Positions 6,981 through 14,503 of a DNA stretch of 22,681 nucleotides are shown here, in pieces (position 1 is the first letter of the stretch; every line of letters starts with the position of its first letter). The notes under the pieces are model-generated. The model did not search any database. It saw nothing but the letters and a program-made list of their open reading frames with translations, and was not told the DNA's origin. A program made the position numbers and the translations under genes. The stretch is from Spirochaetales bacterium (GTDB lineage Bacteria; Spirochaetota; Spirochaetia; SZUA-6; DRHE01): assembly GCA_016930895.1 (NCBI GenBank), contig JAFGFV010000392.1, forward strand, positions 1 to 22,681. The letters run 5' to 3'.

Positions 6981-8525
6981 CTAGTACATGGGTCTAAGGC
7001 TCTCGAACAGCCGCCGGTAGGCGGCGTACCCGGCTTCGTAGCGTTCCCGATCACCGGGCTCGCCGGTCACGGGGCCGATCCAGCTTCGGACGCGGGCGGC
7101 ACAGGCCTGCAAGTCCGGCTGCAGACCCGCCGCCACGGCGGCCAGCATGGCCGCGCCCACCGGTGCCGTGTCCGCCATGCGCACGCGGTAGACCGGCCTG
7201 CCGCTCACGGCCGCCCGAATCGCGGCCCAAAGAAGGCTGGCCGAACCCCCTCCCATGAGCAGGATCGCCTCCACCGGCACGCCAAGCTCCCCCAGGCGCG
7301 TGGTAACGTCGCGCATGGCGTAGGCACAACCCTCCAGGAGGGCCCGAGCGAAATGCCCGGTTCCGTGTCCCGGGGTCATCCCGTAGAAGCACCCTCGGGC
7401 GGTGGGCACCCACTCCGGCGCCATGGCCCCGTTCAGAGCCGGAAGGAACAACAGACCCTCGGCGCCCACCGGCGACGCTGCTGCCAGCCGGGTCAGAGCT
7501 TCCACATCGCCCAGCCGGAACACCTGCTGGAACCAGGTCACCGCCCCACCCGCCAACCAGCCAGGGTTCTCCACGTAGTATCCGCCGCCCGGGAAGGGGT
7601 GCGTCTCCACTAGGCCGCGAGGGTCCACGCGCGGCTCCTCGCTGATCGCCCCTGCCACTTCCGCAGTCCCGAGCACGCAGGCCGCGGTGCCGGGCTCTGT
7701 CATTCCGGCACCGAGGGGGCTCGCGAAATCATCACCGGTCCCCACCGCCACCGGAACCCCCTCAGGGATCCCTGACAGCTCCGCGCCCCCCGGGCTGACC
7801 GGTCCGGCGACGCTGTCGGCCTCGCCGATCTCTGGCAACTCGCTCGCCGCCAGCCCAAAGGCTGCCAGGAGCCGGTGATCGTAGCCCCGCCGGGCAAGGG
7901 AATAGAGCATGGTCGTGGAGGCCAGGCAGTGGTCCATCACGTGCCAGCCGGTCAGGCGCAGCACCAGGTAGGACACAGGCTGGTGGAAACGGATTACTTT
8001 GGGCCCTACCACGGTGTGCTCACGCAGCCAGCAGGCCTTGGCCGCGAGATGCGACGGATCCGGGTTGATCCCTGATACCTGGCGCAACAAGACCTGGGTT
8101 TCCCGATCCAGGCCCAATCTTGCCCGGCGGTCGATCCAGATCAGGCAGGGACTCAGGCCCCTGCCCTCCGCGTCCACGGCGATGCAGCCGTCCAGCTGGC
8201 CGGTGATCCCCACCGCGGCGATTTGGCGGGTCTCGGCACCCGCCTCCGCCAGCGCCGCGGCCAGGGCGGGTTTCAGAGCTCGCTCCCAGTCGCGGGGGTC
8301 CTGCTCCGCCCAGCCGGGACTAGGGTAGCTGACCTCCAGCGGTACCGAGGCCCGCCCCAACAGTGCGAGCTCCCGATCCAGGACGAGCGCCTTGAGCGCC
8401 TGGGTGCCGATGTCGAAGCCGACGATCAGCGATCGTCCCCGCGCAGACCGCCGGGCCGTGGTGCGTTCGGCCGCCGCCCCCTCACCCACCCTGCCACCTT
8501 CTCCGGGCACTACTCTACTCGACAC
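6981..8525 (-). CDS. FGGY-family carbohydrate kinase (xylulokinase-like), kinase 2
   Basis: Up to 514 residues. The phosphate motif GFDIGTQALKALVLD starts near residue 36, the likely catalytic Asp265 lies in GTGDDFASPLGAG, and the adenosine motif MGGGSASLLWAAIRAA starts near 424. The 35 residues ahead of the first motif are low-complexity and unlike other FGGY kinases, so the start is uncertain: GTG 8525 (with GAGGAGGGGAGG rather far upstream) or GTG 8489 (GAAGG 7 bases upstream) are both possible. It is clearly different from kinase 1 at the catalytic and adenosine motifs, so the two are not a recent duplication. It heads the unit with the AraM-type gene and is divergent from the PHP gene. 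Enzyme class is secure; substrate is not readable. Confidence 0.91.
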   Translation of the reverse strand: MSSRVVPGEGGRVGEGAAAERTTARRSARGRSLIVGFDIGTQALKALVLDRELALLGRASVPLEVSYPSPGWAEQDPRDWERALKPALAAALAEAGAETRQIAAVGITGQLDGCIAVDAEGRGLSPCLIWIDRRARLGLDRETQVLLRQVSGINPDPSHLAAKACWLREHTVVGPKVIRFHQPVSYLVLRLTGWHVMDHCLASTTMLYSLARRGYDHRLLAAFGLAASELPEIGEADSVAGPVSPGGAELSGIPEGVPVAVGTGDDFASPLGAGMTEPGTAACVLGTAEVAGAISEEPRVDPRGLVETHPFPGGGYYVENPGWLAGGAVTWFQQVFRLGDVEALTRLAAASPVGAEGLLFLPALNGAMAPEWVPTARGCFYGMTPGHGTGHFARALLEGCAYAMRDVTTRLGELGVPVEAILLMGGGSASLLWAAIRAAVSGRPVYRVRMADTAPVGAAMLAAVAAGLQPDLQACAARVRSWIGPVTGEPGDRERYEAGYAAYRRLFESLRPMY

Positions 8526-8572
8526 GCCCCCTGGTGTCCAACCTCCCCTCCTCTGAGCGTACCTCGGCAGAT

Positions 8573-8602
8573 TTGCTTTCGAGGGGCGCTTTGGGGTATC
8601 TT
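8573..8602 (+). promoter_or_regulatory. Promoter candidate for the PHP gene, near-leaderless
   Basis: TTGCTT (8573-8578), an 18-base spacer, and TATCTT (8597-8602). The predicted start site is about 8608-8610, only 3-5 bases before the ATG at 8613, and no Shine-Dalgarno sequence precedes that ATG. On the minus strand of the same 87-base gap I find no convincing promoter for FGGY kinase 2, only a weak TAAGAT. Confidence 0.4.
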
Positions 8603-8606
8603 ACCC
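8594..8606. repeat. 13-bp palindrome over the -10 of the PHP promoter
   Basis: GGGTA TCT TACCC is a perfect 5-bp inverted repeat with a 3-base centre, overlapping the -10 hexamer. A second nested pair, CGAGGG (8580-8585) and CCCTCG (8604-8609), surrounds it. Position between two divergent genes suggests an operator; no regulator is identified. Confidence 0.35.
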
Positions 8607-8612
8607 TCGTCA

Positions 8613-9458
8613 ATGGAAGGAACATCCAACTACCACTGCCACTCCCGGCTGGACGACGGGGTCGGGGAGCTGGCCGACTACGCGGCCGCCGCGGTCGAAA
8701 AGGGCCTGGCCACTCTCGGCTTCTCCGGTCACGCCCCGGTCCCGTTCGAGACCGGCTGGACCATGCCCCCGGAGCGCCTGCCGGAGTATCTGGCCACGGT
8801 GCGCCGCCTCAAGGAGGAGTACGCCGGACGCCTGGAAATCCTCCTGGGGCTGGAGGTCGATTTTCTCCCAGGCCTGCTCTCCGTCGACTCGCCGTGGATC
8901 CAGGAGCTCGACCTGGACTTCACGGTGGGGTCGGTGCATTTCCTGGGTCGCCTGCGGAACGGGACCTGGTGGACCGGCGATGGCCCCCTGGCGGAGCTGG
9001 AGCAAGGCCTCGAAGAAAGCTACGGCGGAGACATCCAGGCGGCGGTCGAGCGGTTCTACGCCCTGACCGCCCAGATGGCCGCGGAAAGCCCCCCGGACAT
9101 CATCGGGCATTTTGATGTCATCAAGAAGAACAACCGGGACGGGCGCTTCTTCTCCGAAGATGCCCCCTGGTACCGAAGGGCGGTGCGCGCGACCCTGGAC
9201 GCCATCGCCCGGGCCGGCAGCATCGTCGAGGTCAATACCGGCGGGTTGGTCCGAAACACCAGCGGCGCGCTCTATCCCTCCGAGTGGATCCTGGCAGAGT
9301 GCCTGCGGCGCGGAATCCCGGTCATGGTGAACTCGGACGCCCACCGTCCCGAGCACATCGACGGCCACTTCCGAGAGTCCTACGCCCTGCTGCGCCAGGT
9401 GGGATACCGCGGCATCACGCACCTGTCCGGCGGGAGACGAGTCGAAGAGAGACTCTGA
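8613..9458 (+). CDS. PHP-domain phosphatase, histidinol-phosphatase (HisJ/HisK)-like
   Basis: A 281-residue protein that is one PHP domain throughout. Metal-binding residues expected of the family are present in order: His8 and His10 (NYHCHS), His40 (FSGHAP), Glu81 and Asp83 (GLEVDF), His109 (GSVHFLG), His166 and Asp168 (IGHFDV), Glu206 (VEVNTGG), and Asp242 and His244 (NSDAHRP). This matches HisJ-type trinuclear metal phosphatases, which remove phosphate from histidinol phosphate. ATG 8613 is chosen because conservation begins there and the open frame upstream is a shadow inside the divergent kinase; no ribosome site precedes it. No other his gene is in the window and a sugar-phosphate cluster is adjacent, so another phospho-ester substrate is possible. 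It converges with the ATPase operon. Confidence 0.88.
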   Translation: MEGTSNYHCHSRLDDGVGELADYAAAAVEKGLATLGFSGHAPVPFETGWTMPPERLPEYLATVRRLKEEYAGRLEILLGLEVDFLPGLLSVDSPWIQELDLDFTVGSVHFLGRLRNGTWWTGDGPLAELEQGLEESYGGDIQAAVERFYALTAQMAAESPPDIIGHFDVIKKNNRDGRFFSEDAPWYRRAVRATLDAIARAGSIVEVNTGGLVRNTSGALYPSEWILAECLRRGIPVMVNSDAHRPEHIDGHFRESYALLRQVGYRGITHLSGGRRVEERL

Positions 9459-9487
9459 GCCATCCGCCTCAGGGTGCACCCGTCTCA

Positions 9488-9537
9488 GGGTGTCGGCACT
9501 TCAAATTTACCGGAAATTCTGAACCCTCGAGGCACCC
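9488..9537. terminator. Imperfect hairpin between convergent units, candidate bidirectional terminator
   Basis: The 133-base gap 9459-9591 separates two converging units. It contains GGGTG (9488-9492) paired with CACCC (9533-9537), supplemented by TCG (9493-9495) with CGA (9528-9530), and an inner AT-rich stem TTCAAATTT (9500-9508) with AAATTCTGAA (9514-9523, one bulge) around a 5-base loop. A TTTTT run follows on the plus strand at 9556-9560, rather far away. It is not a textbook intrinsic terminator, but it is the only structured, AT-rich pocket here. Confidence 0.35.
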
Positions 9538-9591
9538 ACCAATCGACCTTCAGGCTTTTTGCCCCCCGCCGCCCGCTGCTCCGCCCCTCCG

Positions 9592-10041
9592 CTACTCCTC
9601 GCTGAACAGCTCGACCACCGCCTCCGCGCTGGTGGCGTTCACGATGGCGCTGCAGAAGCTCTGGCTCCTGGTGATGCGCGCGATCTCGGCCAGGGCCTGA
9701 ATGTGGGGCCCTGACTGGTCCGGCGGCGCGAGGAGCAGGAAGAACAGCCTGGAGGGCTTGCCGTCGATGGCCTGGAAGTCCACACCCTGGGGAGCGACCC
9801 CCAGGGCCATGGTCAGCTTGCGCACCGCCCGGGTCTTGGCGTGCGGCACCGCAATGCCGTTCTCCAGGCCCGTGGAGCCCATGTTCTCCCGGGCGATCAC
9901 GGCGTCGTACACGGGCTCCACCTCGGCGATCTTGCCCGCGTCCCGCAGGGTCTCCACCAGCTCCCGGATCACGGCGTTCTTGGTCTGCGACTGGAGCGGG
10001 ACCTTGACGACGTCGGTATTGATCAGATCGAGCAAAGCCAT
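9592..10041 (-). CDS. PTS EIIA domain protein, fructose/PtsN type
   Basis: A 149-residue stand-alone EIIA domain of the mannitol/fructose/EIIA-Ntr superfamily. The phosphorylated histidine is His67 in NGIAVPHAKT, preceded by the RENMGSTGLENG segment typical of the family; VDFQAIDGKPSRLFFLLLAP and HIQALAEIAR are conserved later elements. Start ATG 10041 has GAAAGGA 7 bases upstream. No EIIB, EIIC, HPr or EI gene is nearby, so transport is unlikely to be its own job; EIIA-Ntr proteins regulate partners, notably potassium transport systems, through their phosphorylation state. It is the last gene after the V/A-ATPase and Usp genes, with a 63-base gap to Usp in which I see only a poor promoter match. 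A role in regulating the ATPase or ion balance is inference from position. Confidence 0.9.
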   Translation of the reverse strand: MALLDLINTDVVKVPLQSQTKNAVIRELVETLRDAGKIAEVEPVYDAVIARENMGSTGLENGIAVPHAKTRAVRKLTMALGVAPQGVDFQAIDGKPSRLFFLLLAPPDQSGPHIQALAEIARITRSQSFCSAIVNATSAEAVVELFSEE

Positions 10042-10104
10042 GGCGTTTCCTTTCTATCACTCATGCTGCTACTCCTGCAACTGCCCATCCCTGGAGCACA
10101 GCGC

Positions 10105-10593
10105 TCAGGTCAGGGCGTCGTACAGCTCCCAGACCCGCTCCTCGTCCTTGACGATGAGCACCGAGCAGGGCACGCTGCGCATGGCCCGCTCCGCCTCGTC
10201 GTAGAACTCGTCGCGGCGGCTGCGCACGTGGGACAGCTCGCCGATCACCAGCAAGTCGATCTCCCGGTTGCGGACGCAGTCCTTGATCTCCTGCTGGACA
10301 TGGCCGCTGACGCTGAGGGTCTCCACGGCCAGGCCCTTCTTGCGGGCCAGGCTGCGCACGTGGTTGAGGTAGCGGCTGGCGTCTTCCTCCAGGTCTCGCT
10401 TGTACTCCTCCTCCTCGGCCTTGATGAAGATGCGCGCCTTGAGCAGCTCGCTCAGCGCCCGGGTGTTGACCACGTACAGGGCGGTGAGCTCCGCCTGGTA
10501 GGACCGGGCCAGACAGACCGCGTACTGGGCCGCCGTGATCGACCCCTCGGTGCCGTCCACGTATACCAGAATTCTGTTAATGGGTCTTTCCAC
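10105..10593 (-). CDS. Universal stress protein (Usp) family
   Basis: A 162-residue single Usp domain. Strand 1 is NRILVYVDGTEGS (residues 6-18) with the Asp normally found there, and the later core is IDLLVIGELSHV (112-123) and PCSVLIVKDEE. The nucleotide-binding G-x2-G-x9-G(S/T) pattern expected after the LLVIG strand is absent: the segment reads GELSHVRSRRDEF, so ATP binding of the usual kind is doubtful. A charged insertion, KAEEEEYKRDLEED, occupies residues 58-71. The GTG start at 10593 lies inside the end of the subunit D gene (17-base overlap) with GGGGGAAGG just upstream, so translation should be coupled to D. Usp proteins are cytoplasmic and often sit beside transporters as regulators. 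The link to the V/A-ATPase is positional. Confidence 0.88.
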   Translation of the reverse strand: MERPINRILVYVDGTEGSITAAQYAVCLARSYQAELTALYVVNTRALSELLKARIFIKAEEEEYKRDLEEDASRYLNHVRSLARKKGLAVETLSVSGHVQQEIKDCVRNREIDLLVIGELSHVRSRRDEFYDEAERAMRSVPCSVLIVKDEERVWELYDALT

Positions 10594-11224
10594 TACCTTC
10601 CCCCGCTTTCTGCTCCAGGAGACGGTTCTTGACCATCTTCATGAGGATCAGCATCTCCCTCTCGTTTTCCTCGAGGCGGTTCTGGATGAACCCCACCGTC
10701 TGCTCGAGGTCCGGTATGGCGATCTTCTCCAGGGCGTTCACCTTGCGGATGGTCTTGCGCACCTCCGCGGCCAGACGGATGATCGAGACCTTGAGCTCCG
10801 CCAGGCGTCCCATGAGCTGCAGGGCCTGCTTGAACTCCTCCAGGGAGCTGTCGATCCAGAAGCTCGTGCCCATGGGGCTGTAGTAGGGTGCGCGCTCCAG
10901 GAAGCTCGTCTCCACCACGGGCAGCCGCACGCCCATGACCCGGCGCTGCTTGAGGGTGATCTCCGCCGACATGTTGACTGCGCTGGAGAGGGCCGCCACC
11001 TTGAGCTTGCCCATCTCCATGACGGCCCGCTCGAGGGTGGCGAAGGCCTCCGCCAGTGCACCCACCACCTTGTCCTGGAAGTCCACCGCCTGATCCACCA
11101 GGTTCAGCAGCTCCAACACCAGGATGTTGCGTTTCTGGTCCAGAAGCTCGTGACCCAGCCGGGCGAAGGCCAGGTCCTGGCGGGTCTTGAGGAGATTGGT
11201 CTTGGTCGGGGCTACCCGCGGCAT
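10577..11224 (-). CDS. atpD: V/A-type ATP synthase subunit D (central stalk)
   Basis: A 215-residue, largely helical protein beginning with the family hallmark PTKTNLLKTRQDLAFARLG (residues 6-24), with the second long helix running through VNALEKIAIPDLEQTVGFIQ toward the C-terminus. The two helices form the antiparallel coiled coil of the rotor shaft that turns inside the A3B3 head. The middle NMSAEITLKQRRVMGVRLP segment is typical of the family. Start ATG 11224 has a G-rich ribosome site 8 bases upstream and lies 45 bases after subunit B. The C-terminal tail (EQKAGEGSGKTH) overlaps the Usp start by 17 bases. Length and order after A and B are normal for bacterial and archaeal operons. Confidence 0.95.
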   Translation of the reverse strand: MPRVAPTKTNLLKTRQDLAFARLGHELLDQKRNILVLELLNLVDQAVDFQDKVVGALAEAFATLERAVMEMGKLKVAALSSAVNMSAEITLKQRRVMGVRLPVVETSFLERAPYYSPMGTSFWIDSSLEEFKQALQLMGRLAELKVSIIRLAAEVRKTIRKVNALEKIAIPDLEQTVGFIQNRLEENEREMLILMKMVKNRLLEQKAGEGSGKTH

Positions 11225-11269
11225 CCCGCAGCCCCCCAGATGGTCCCGCCGGCAGGGTCAGTTCGTCTG

Positions 11270-12736
11270 CTAGCGACCGTAGTACTGTTCAATCTCTTCT
11301 TCCGTGAGCCGGTGCAGCTCCTCCACCGGCAGCAGGCTCAAGACCTCCCAGCCCAGCTCCAGAGTCTGCTCGATCGTCCGGTTCTCGGTGCGCGCCTGGG
11401 AGACGAACTTGCGCTCGAAGGCCTCCCCGAACTCCAGGTACTGGTGGTCCAGGGGGGTGAGCTCCTCCTCCCCGATCACCGAAGCCAGGTTGCGCACGTC
11501 CTTGACGTAGCTATAGGCGGCGAACAGCTGGCTGGCCAGGTGAGGATGGTCCTCCCGGGTCATGCCCTCCCCGATCCCGTCCTTCATGAGCCGGGACAGC
11601 GACGGCAGCCCCGCCACAGGGGGATAGATCCCCCGGGAGTACATCTCCCGCTCGAAGACGATCTGACCTTCGGTGATGTACCCGGTCAGGTCCGGGATGG
11701 GGTGGGAGATGTCGTCGTTGGGCATGGTCAGGATCGGCATCTGAGTGATCGAGCCGCTGTAGCCCTTGAGCATCCCGGAGCGCTCGTAGATTTCCGCCAG
11801 GTCCGAGTACAGATAGCCCGGGTATCCCTTGCGCGAGGGGATCTCCCCGCGCAGGGTCGAGATCTCCCGCAGGGCCTCGCAGTAGTTGGACATGTCGGTC
11901 ATGATCACCAGCACATGCATATCCCGCTCGAAGGCCAGGTGCTCGGCCAGGGTCAGCGCGGTCCTGGGGGTAATGAGGCGCTCGATCGAGGGGTCGTCCG
12001 CCAGGGACAGGAACAGGGCCACGTTCTCCAGGACCCCGGTCTCCTCGAAGCTCGCGGTGAAGTAGCGGGCCACGTCGTGCTTGACCCCCATGGCGGCAAA
12101 GACCACGGCGAACTGGCTCTCCGGGCGCGAAGACGCGGTCGAAACCTCGATGCGGGCCTGCCGGGCCACTTGGGCGGCCAGCTCGTTGTGGGGCAGGCCG
12201 TTGCCCGAAAAGATCGGCAGCTTCTGCCCCCGGATCAGGGTGTTCATGCCGTCGATGACCGAGATGCCCGTCTGGATGAAGTTCCGCGGGTACTCCCGGG
12301 CGGTGGGATTGATGGCTTGGCCGTTGACGTCCAGCTCCTGCTCCCCTGCCGGCGGCGGCCCCCCGTCGATGGGTTCCCCCAGGCCGTTGAACACCCTGCC
12401 GAGCATTTTCTCGGTCACCGCGATCTCGTGAGGCTCACCGCGGAAGCGCGCGTGGGTCTGCGGCATGGTCAGGCCGGCGGTTCCAGAGAAGACCTGCACC
12501 ACCACCACGTCCCTGGAGGTGTCCAGCACGATCCCCAAGCGGGTGTTACCGGCGGGGTCCACCACCTCCACCAGGTCCCGGTAGCCCACCGGGTGGGTGT
12601 TGCGCACGAAGACCAGCGGGCCGTCGATGCGGTCCACCCCCACGTATTCCCGACCGGCCAGCAGGCGCCGCTGCGCGTGCTCGATGCCGCCGGCGGGGAC
12701 GCCGCCGGCGGCTCGAGGGTTACTCGCCTTCTTCAT
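11270..12736 (-). CDS. atpB: V/A-type ATP synthase subunit B (non-catalytic)
   Basis: A 488-residue RecA-fold subunit. As expected for the non-catalytic subunit, the P-loop is replaced by [20 protein letters not shown] (from residue 175). Other hallmarks are [14 protein letters not shown] (113-126), [37 protein letters not shown] and the [18 protein letters not shown] stretch. It forms the A3B3 hexamer with subunit A and contributes to nucleotide sites at the interfaces. ATG 12736 overlaps the end of subunit A by 17 bases and has GGAGG about 6 bases upstream. The first 30 residues (basic and Gly/Ala-rich) precede the usual beta-barrel domain and look like a short extension. Among the most secure calls in the window; the large open frame opposite it is a codon-bias shadow. 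Confidence 0.97.
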   Translation of the reverse strand: MKKASNPRAAGGVPAGGIEHAQRRLLAGREYVGVDRIDGPLVFVRNTHPVGYRDLVEVVDPAGNTRLGIVLDTSRDVVVVQVFSGTAGLTMPQTHARFRGEPHEIAVTEKMLGRVFNGLGEPIDGGPPPAGEQELDVNGQAINPTAREYPRNFIQTGISVIDGMNTLIRGQKLPIFSGNGLPHNELAAQVARQARIEVSTASSRPESQFAVVFAAMGVKHDVARYFTASFEETGVLENVALFLSLADDPSIERLITPRTALTLAEHLAFERDMHVLVIMTDMSNYCEALREISTLRGEIPSRKGYPGYLYSDLAEIYERSGMLKGYSGSITQMPILTMPNDDISHPIPDLTGYITEGQIVFEREMYSRGIYPPVAGLPSLSRLMKDGIGEGMTREDHPHLASQLFAAYSYVKDVRNLASVIGEEELTPLDHQYLEFGEAFERKFVSQARTENRTIEQTLELGWEVLSLLPVEELHRLTEEEIEQYYGR

Positions 12737-14501
12737 AGACCGCCTCCAGCTGGTCCAGCGAACGCTCCAGGCGGGCGGCCAACTTGTCGAGGGCCTCGGG
12801 CTTTTCGTTCGGGACCGTGAACTTCATCTTCACGATGTCCTGCAGCACCTTCATGCGTCGTACGCGCACCAGGGTCGTGCCCCGGCGGATGGCCTCCGAG
12901 CCCCGTCGCCAGTAGGTCAGGATGATCTGCAGCATCTTCATCTGTTTGGCTGCAGTGGAGTAGCGGTCCACCTCGTCGAAGGCGTTCTGCTGCAGGAACG
13001 CGTTCTTGAACAGGGTGCAGACCTCGATGACGAAGCGCTGGCTGTCGGGCAGGGCGTCGGGGCCCACCAGCTTGACCACTTGCTGCAGCCGCACCTCCCG
13101 CTGCAGGAGCTCCATGATCTCCGCACGGTCCTGCGCCCAGGTGGGTCCGACCTCCTGCTCCCACCAGGGAATCACCTCTTCCAGGTACTCGCTGTAGCTC
13201 TCCAGCCAGCCGATGGCCGGGTAGTGTCGGGCGTTGGCCAGCTGCCGGTCCAGGGCCCAGAAGCAGCGCACGAAACGCTTGGTGTGCTGGGTGACCGGTT
13301 CGGAGAAGTCCCCCCCGGGGGGCGAGACCGCCCCGATGATCGAGACCGAACCCGAGTCGCCGGAGAGGGTCCGCATGGAGCCGGCGCGCTCGTAGAACTC
13401 GGCGATCCGGGTGGGAAGGTAGGCCGGGAATCCCTCTTCGGCGGGCATCTCTTCCATGCGCCCCGACAGCTCCCGCAGGGCCTCGGCCCAGCGGGAAGTC
13501 GAGTCGGCCATGACCGCCACGTCGTACCCCTGGTCCCGGAAGTACTCCGCCAGGGTGACTCCCGTGTAGATGCTGGCCTCCCGCGCCGACACGGGCATGT
13601 TCGAGGTGTTGGCGATCAGCACCGTGCGCTCCATCAGGCTGCGGCCGGTGCGGGGATCGATGAGCTTGGGAAACTCGGTCAGCACGTCGGTCATCTCGTT
13701 GCCGCGCTCGCCGCAGCCGATGTACACGATGATCTCCGCGTCGCACCACTTGGCGATGGCGTGCTGGGTCATGGTCTTGCCGGTGCCGAAACCGCCGGGG
13801 ATCGCCACGGTGCCGCCCCGGGCCACGGGAAAGAGCGTGTCGATGACCCGCTGGCCGGTGATCAGGGGTGTGCGCACCGGCAGGCGCTCGCGCACCGGCC
13901 GCGGCCTTCGGATGGGCCAGCGGTGCATCAGGGCCAGGGGATGCTCTCCCTCGGCGGTCTGGAGAAGCGCGACCGTCTCCTCCACGGCGTACTCGCCCTC
14001 CGGGGCCAGACTCTTGAGAACCCCCTGCGCCCCCGGAGGCGCCAGGATCTTGACCTGCACCCGCTCGGTCTCCTGCACCGTCCCCAGCACCGTCCCTCCG
14101 GCGATCTCCGCCCCCGGCTCCAGGGAGGCAGGCACGAAGTGCCAGCGCTTCTCCCGGTCCAGGGAAGGCACCTGGATGCCCCGGCGGATGAAGCTGCCCG
14201 AAATCGCGCCGATGGCTTCGAGGGGACGCTGGATCCCGTCGTAGATGGTGCCGATCAGTCCGGGCCCGAGTTCCACGGAGAGCGGGCTTCCGGAGCCGTA
14301 GATGTTCTCGCCGGGGGCGACGCCCGTGGTATCCTCGTACACCTGCACGATGGCGCTGTCCCCGGCCAGCTTGATGATTTCGCCGACCAGGCGGATTTCC
14401 CCGACCCGCACCAGCTCGAGCATGATGGCGTCCGTGACGCCCTGCGCCTCGATGACCGGCCCGTTGACCCTCCGCACCTGCCCGATGATTCGTTCTTCCA
14501 T
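12720..14501 (-). CDS. atpA: V/A-type ATP synthase subunit A (catalytic)
   Basis: A 593-residue catalytic subunit. The Walker A loop is [14 protein letters not shown] (GGFGTGKT at 236-243), the catalytic glutamate lies in [13 protein letters not shown] (near 266), the Walker B strand is [19 protein letters not shown], and [15 protein letters not shown] follows. The bulge domain that distinguishes A from F-type beta is present between about residues 115 and 190. It hydrolyses or makes ATP in the A3B3 head. ATG 14501 lies two bases after the subunit E stop and has no recognisable Shine-Dalgarno sequence (CTGGATCGATAGTC), so it appears to depend on coupling to E. Normal family length; no insertions or missing motif seen. 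Confidence 0.97.
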   Translation of the reverse strand: MEERIIGQVRRVNGPVIEAQGVTDAIMLELVRVGEIRLVGEIIKLAGDSAIVQVYEDTTGVAPGENIYGSGSPLSVELGPGLIGTIYDGIQRPLEAIGAISGSFIRRGIQVPSLDREKRWHFVPASLEPGAEIAGGTVLGTVQETERVQVKILAPPGAQGVLKSLAPEGEYAVEETVALLQTAEGEHPLALMHRWPIRRPRPVRERLPVRTPLITGQRVIDTLFPVARGGTVAIPGGFGTGKTMTQHAIAKWCDAEIIVYIGCGERGNEMTDVLTEFPKLIDPRTGRSLMERTVLIANTSNMPVSAREASIYTGVTLAEYFRDQGYDVAVMADSTSRWAEALRELSGRMEEMPAEEGFPAYLPTRIAEFYERAGSMRTLSGDSGSVSIIGAVSPPGGDFSEPVTQHTKRFVRCFWALDRQLANARHYPAIGWLESYSEYLEEVIPWWEQEVGPTWAQDRAEIMELLQREVRLQQVVKLVGPDALPDSQRFVIEVCTLFKNAFLQQNAFDEVDRYSTAAKQMKMLQIILTYWRRGSEAIRRGTTLVRVRRMKVLQDIVKMKFTVPNEKPEALDKLAARLERSLDQLEAVYEEGE

Positions 14502-14503
14502 GA

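Noticed and set aside
6956..7054. 33-residue N-terminal extension of the AraM-type protein
   Set aside because: It overlaps the kinase gene and is not family-like, whereas ATG 6955 has an excellent ribosome site.
8223..8612. Upstream extension of the PHP protein to about 411 residues
   Set aside because: The extension is antisense to the kinase, Arg/Gly-rich and without conservation; the PHP fold starts at 8613.
9472..9481. GGGTGCACCC perfect 10-bp palindrome after the PHP stop
   Set aside because: No room for a hairpin loop beyond a 3-bp stem, no T-tract; likely chance in GC-rich DNA.
10042..10104. Separate promoter for the EIIA gene (TTGCAG-18-TAGAAA on the minus strand)
   Set aside because: Only 3 of 6 matches at -35 and the start would fall inside the ribosome site.
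10535..12820. 761-codon open frame on the plus strand opposite subunits D and B
   Set aside because: Spans two genuine genes and their junction; no recognisable domain, antisense composition.
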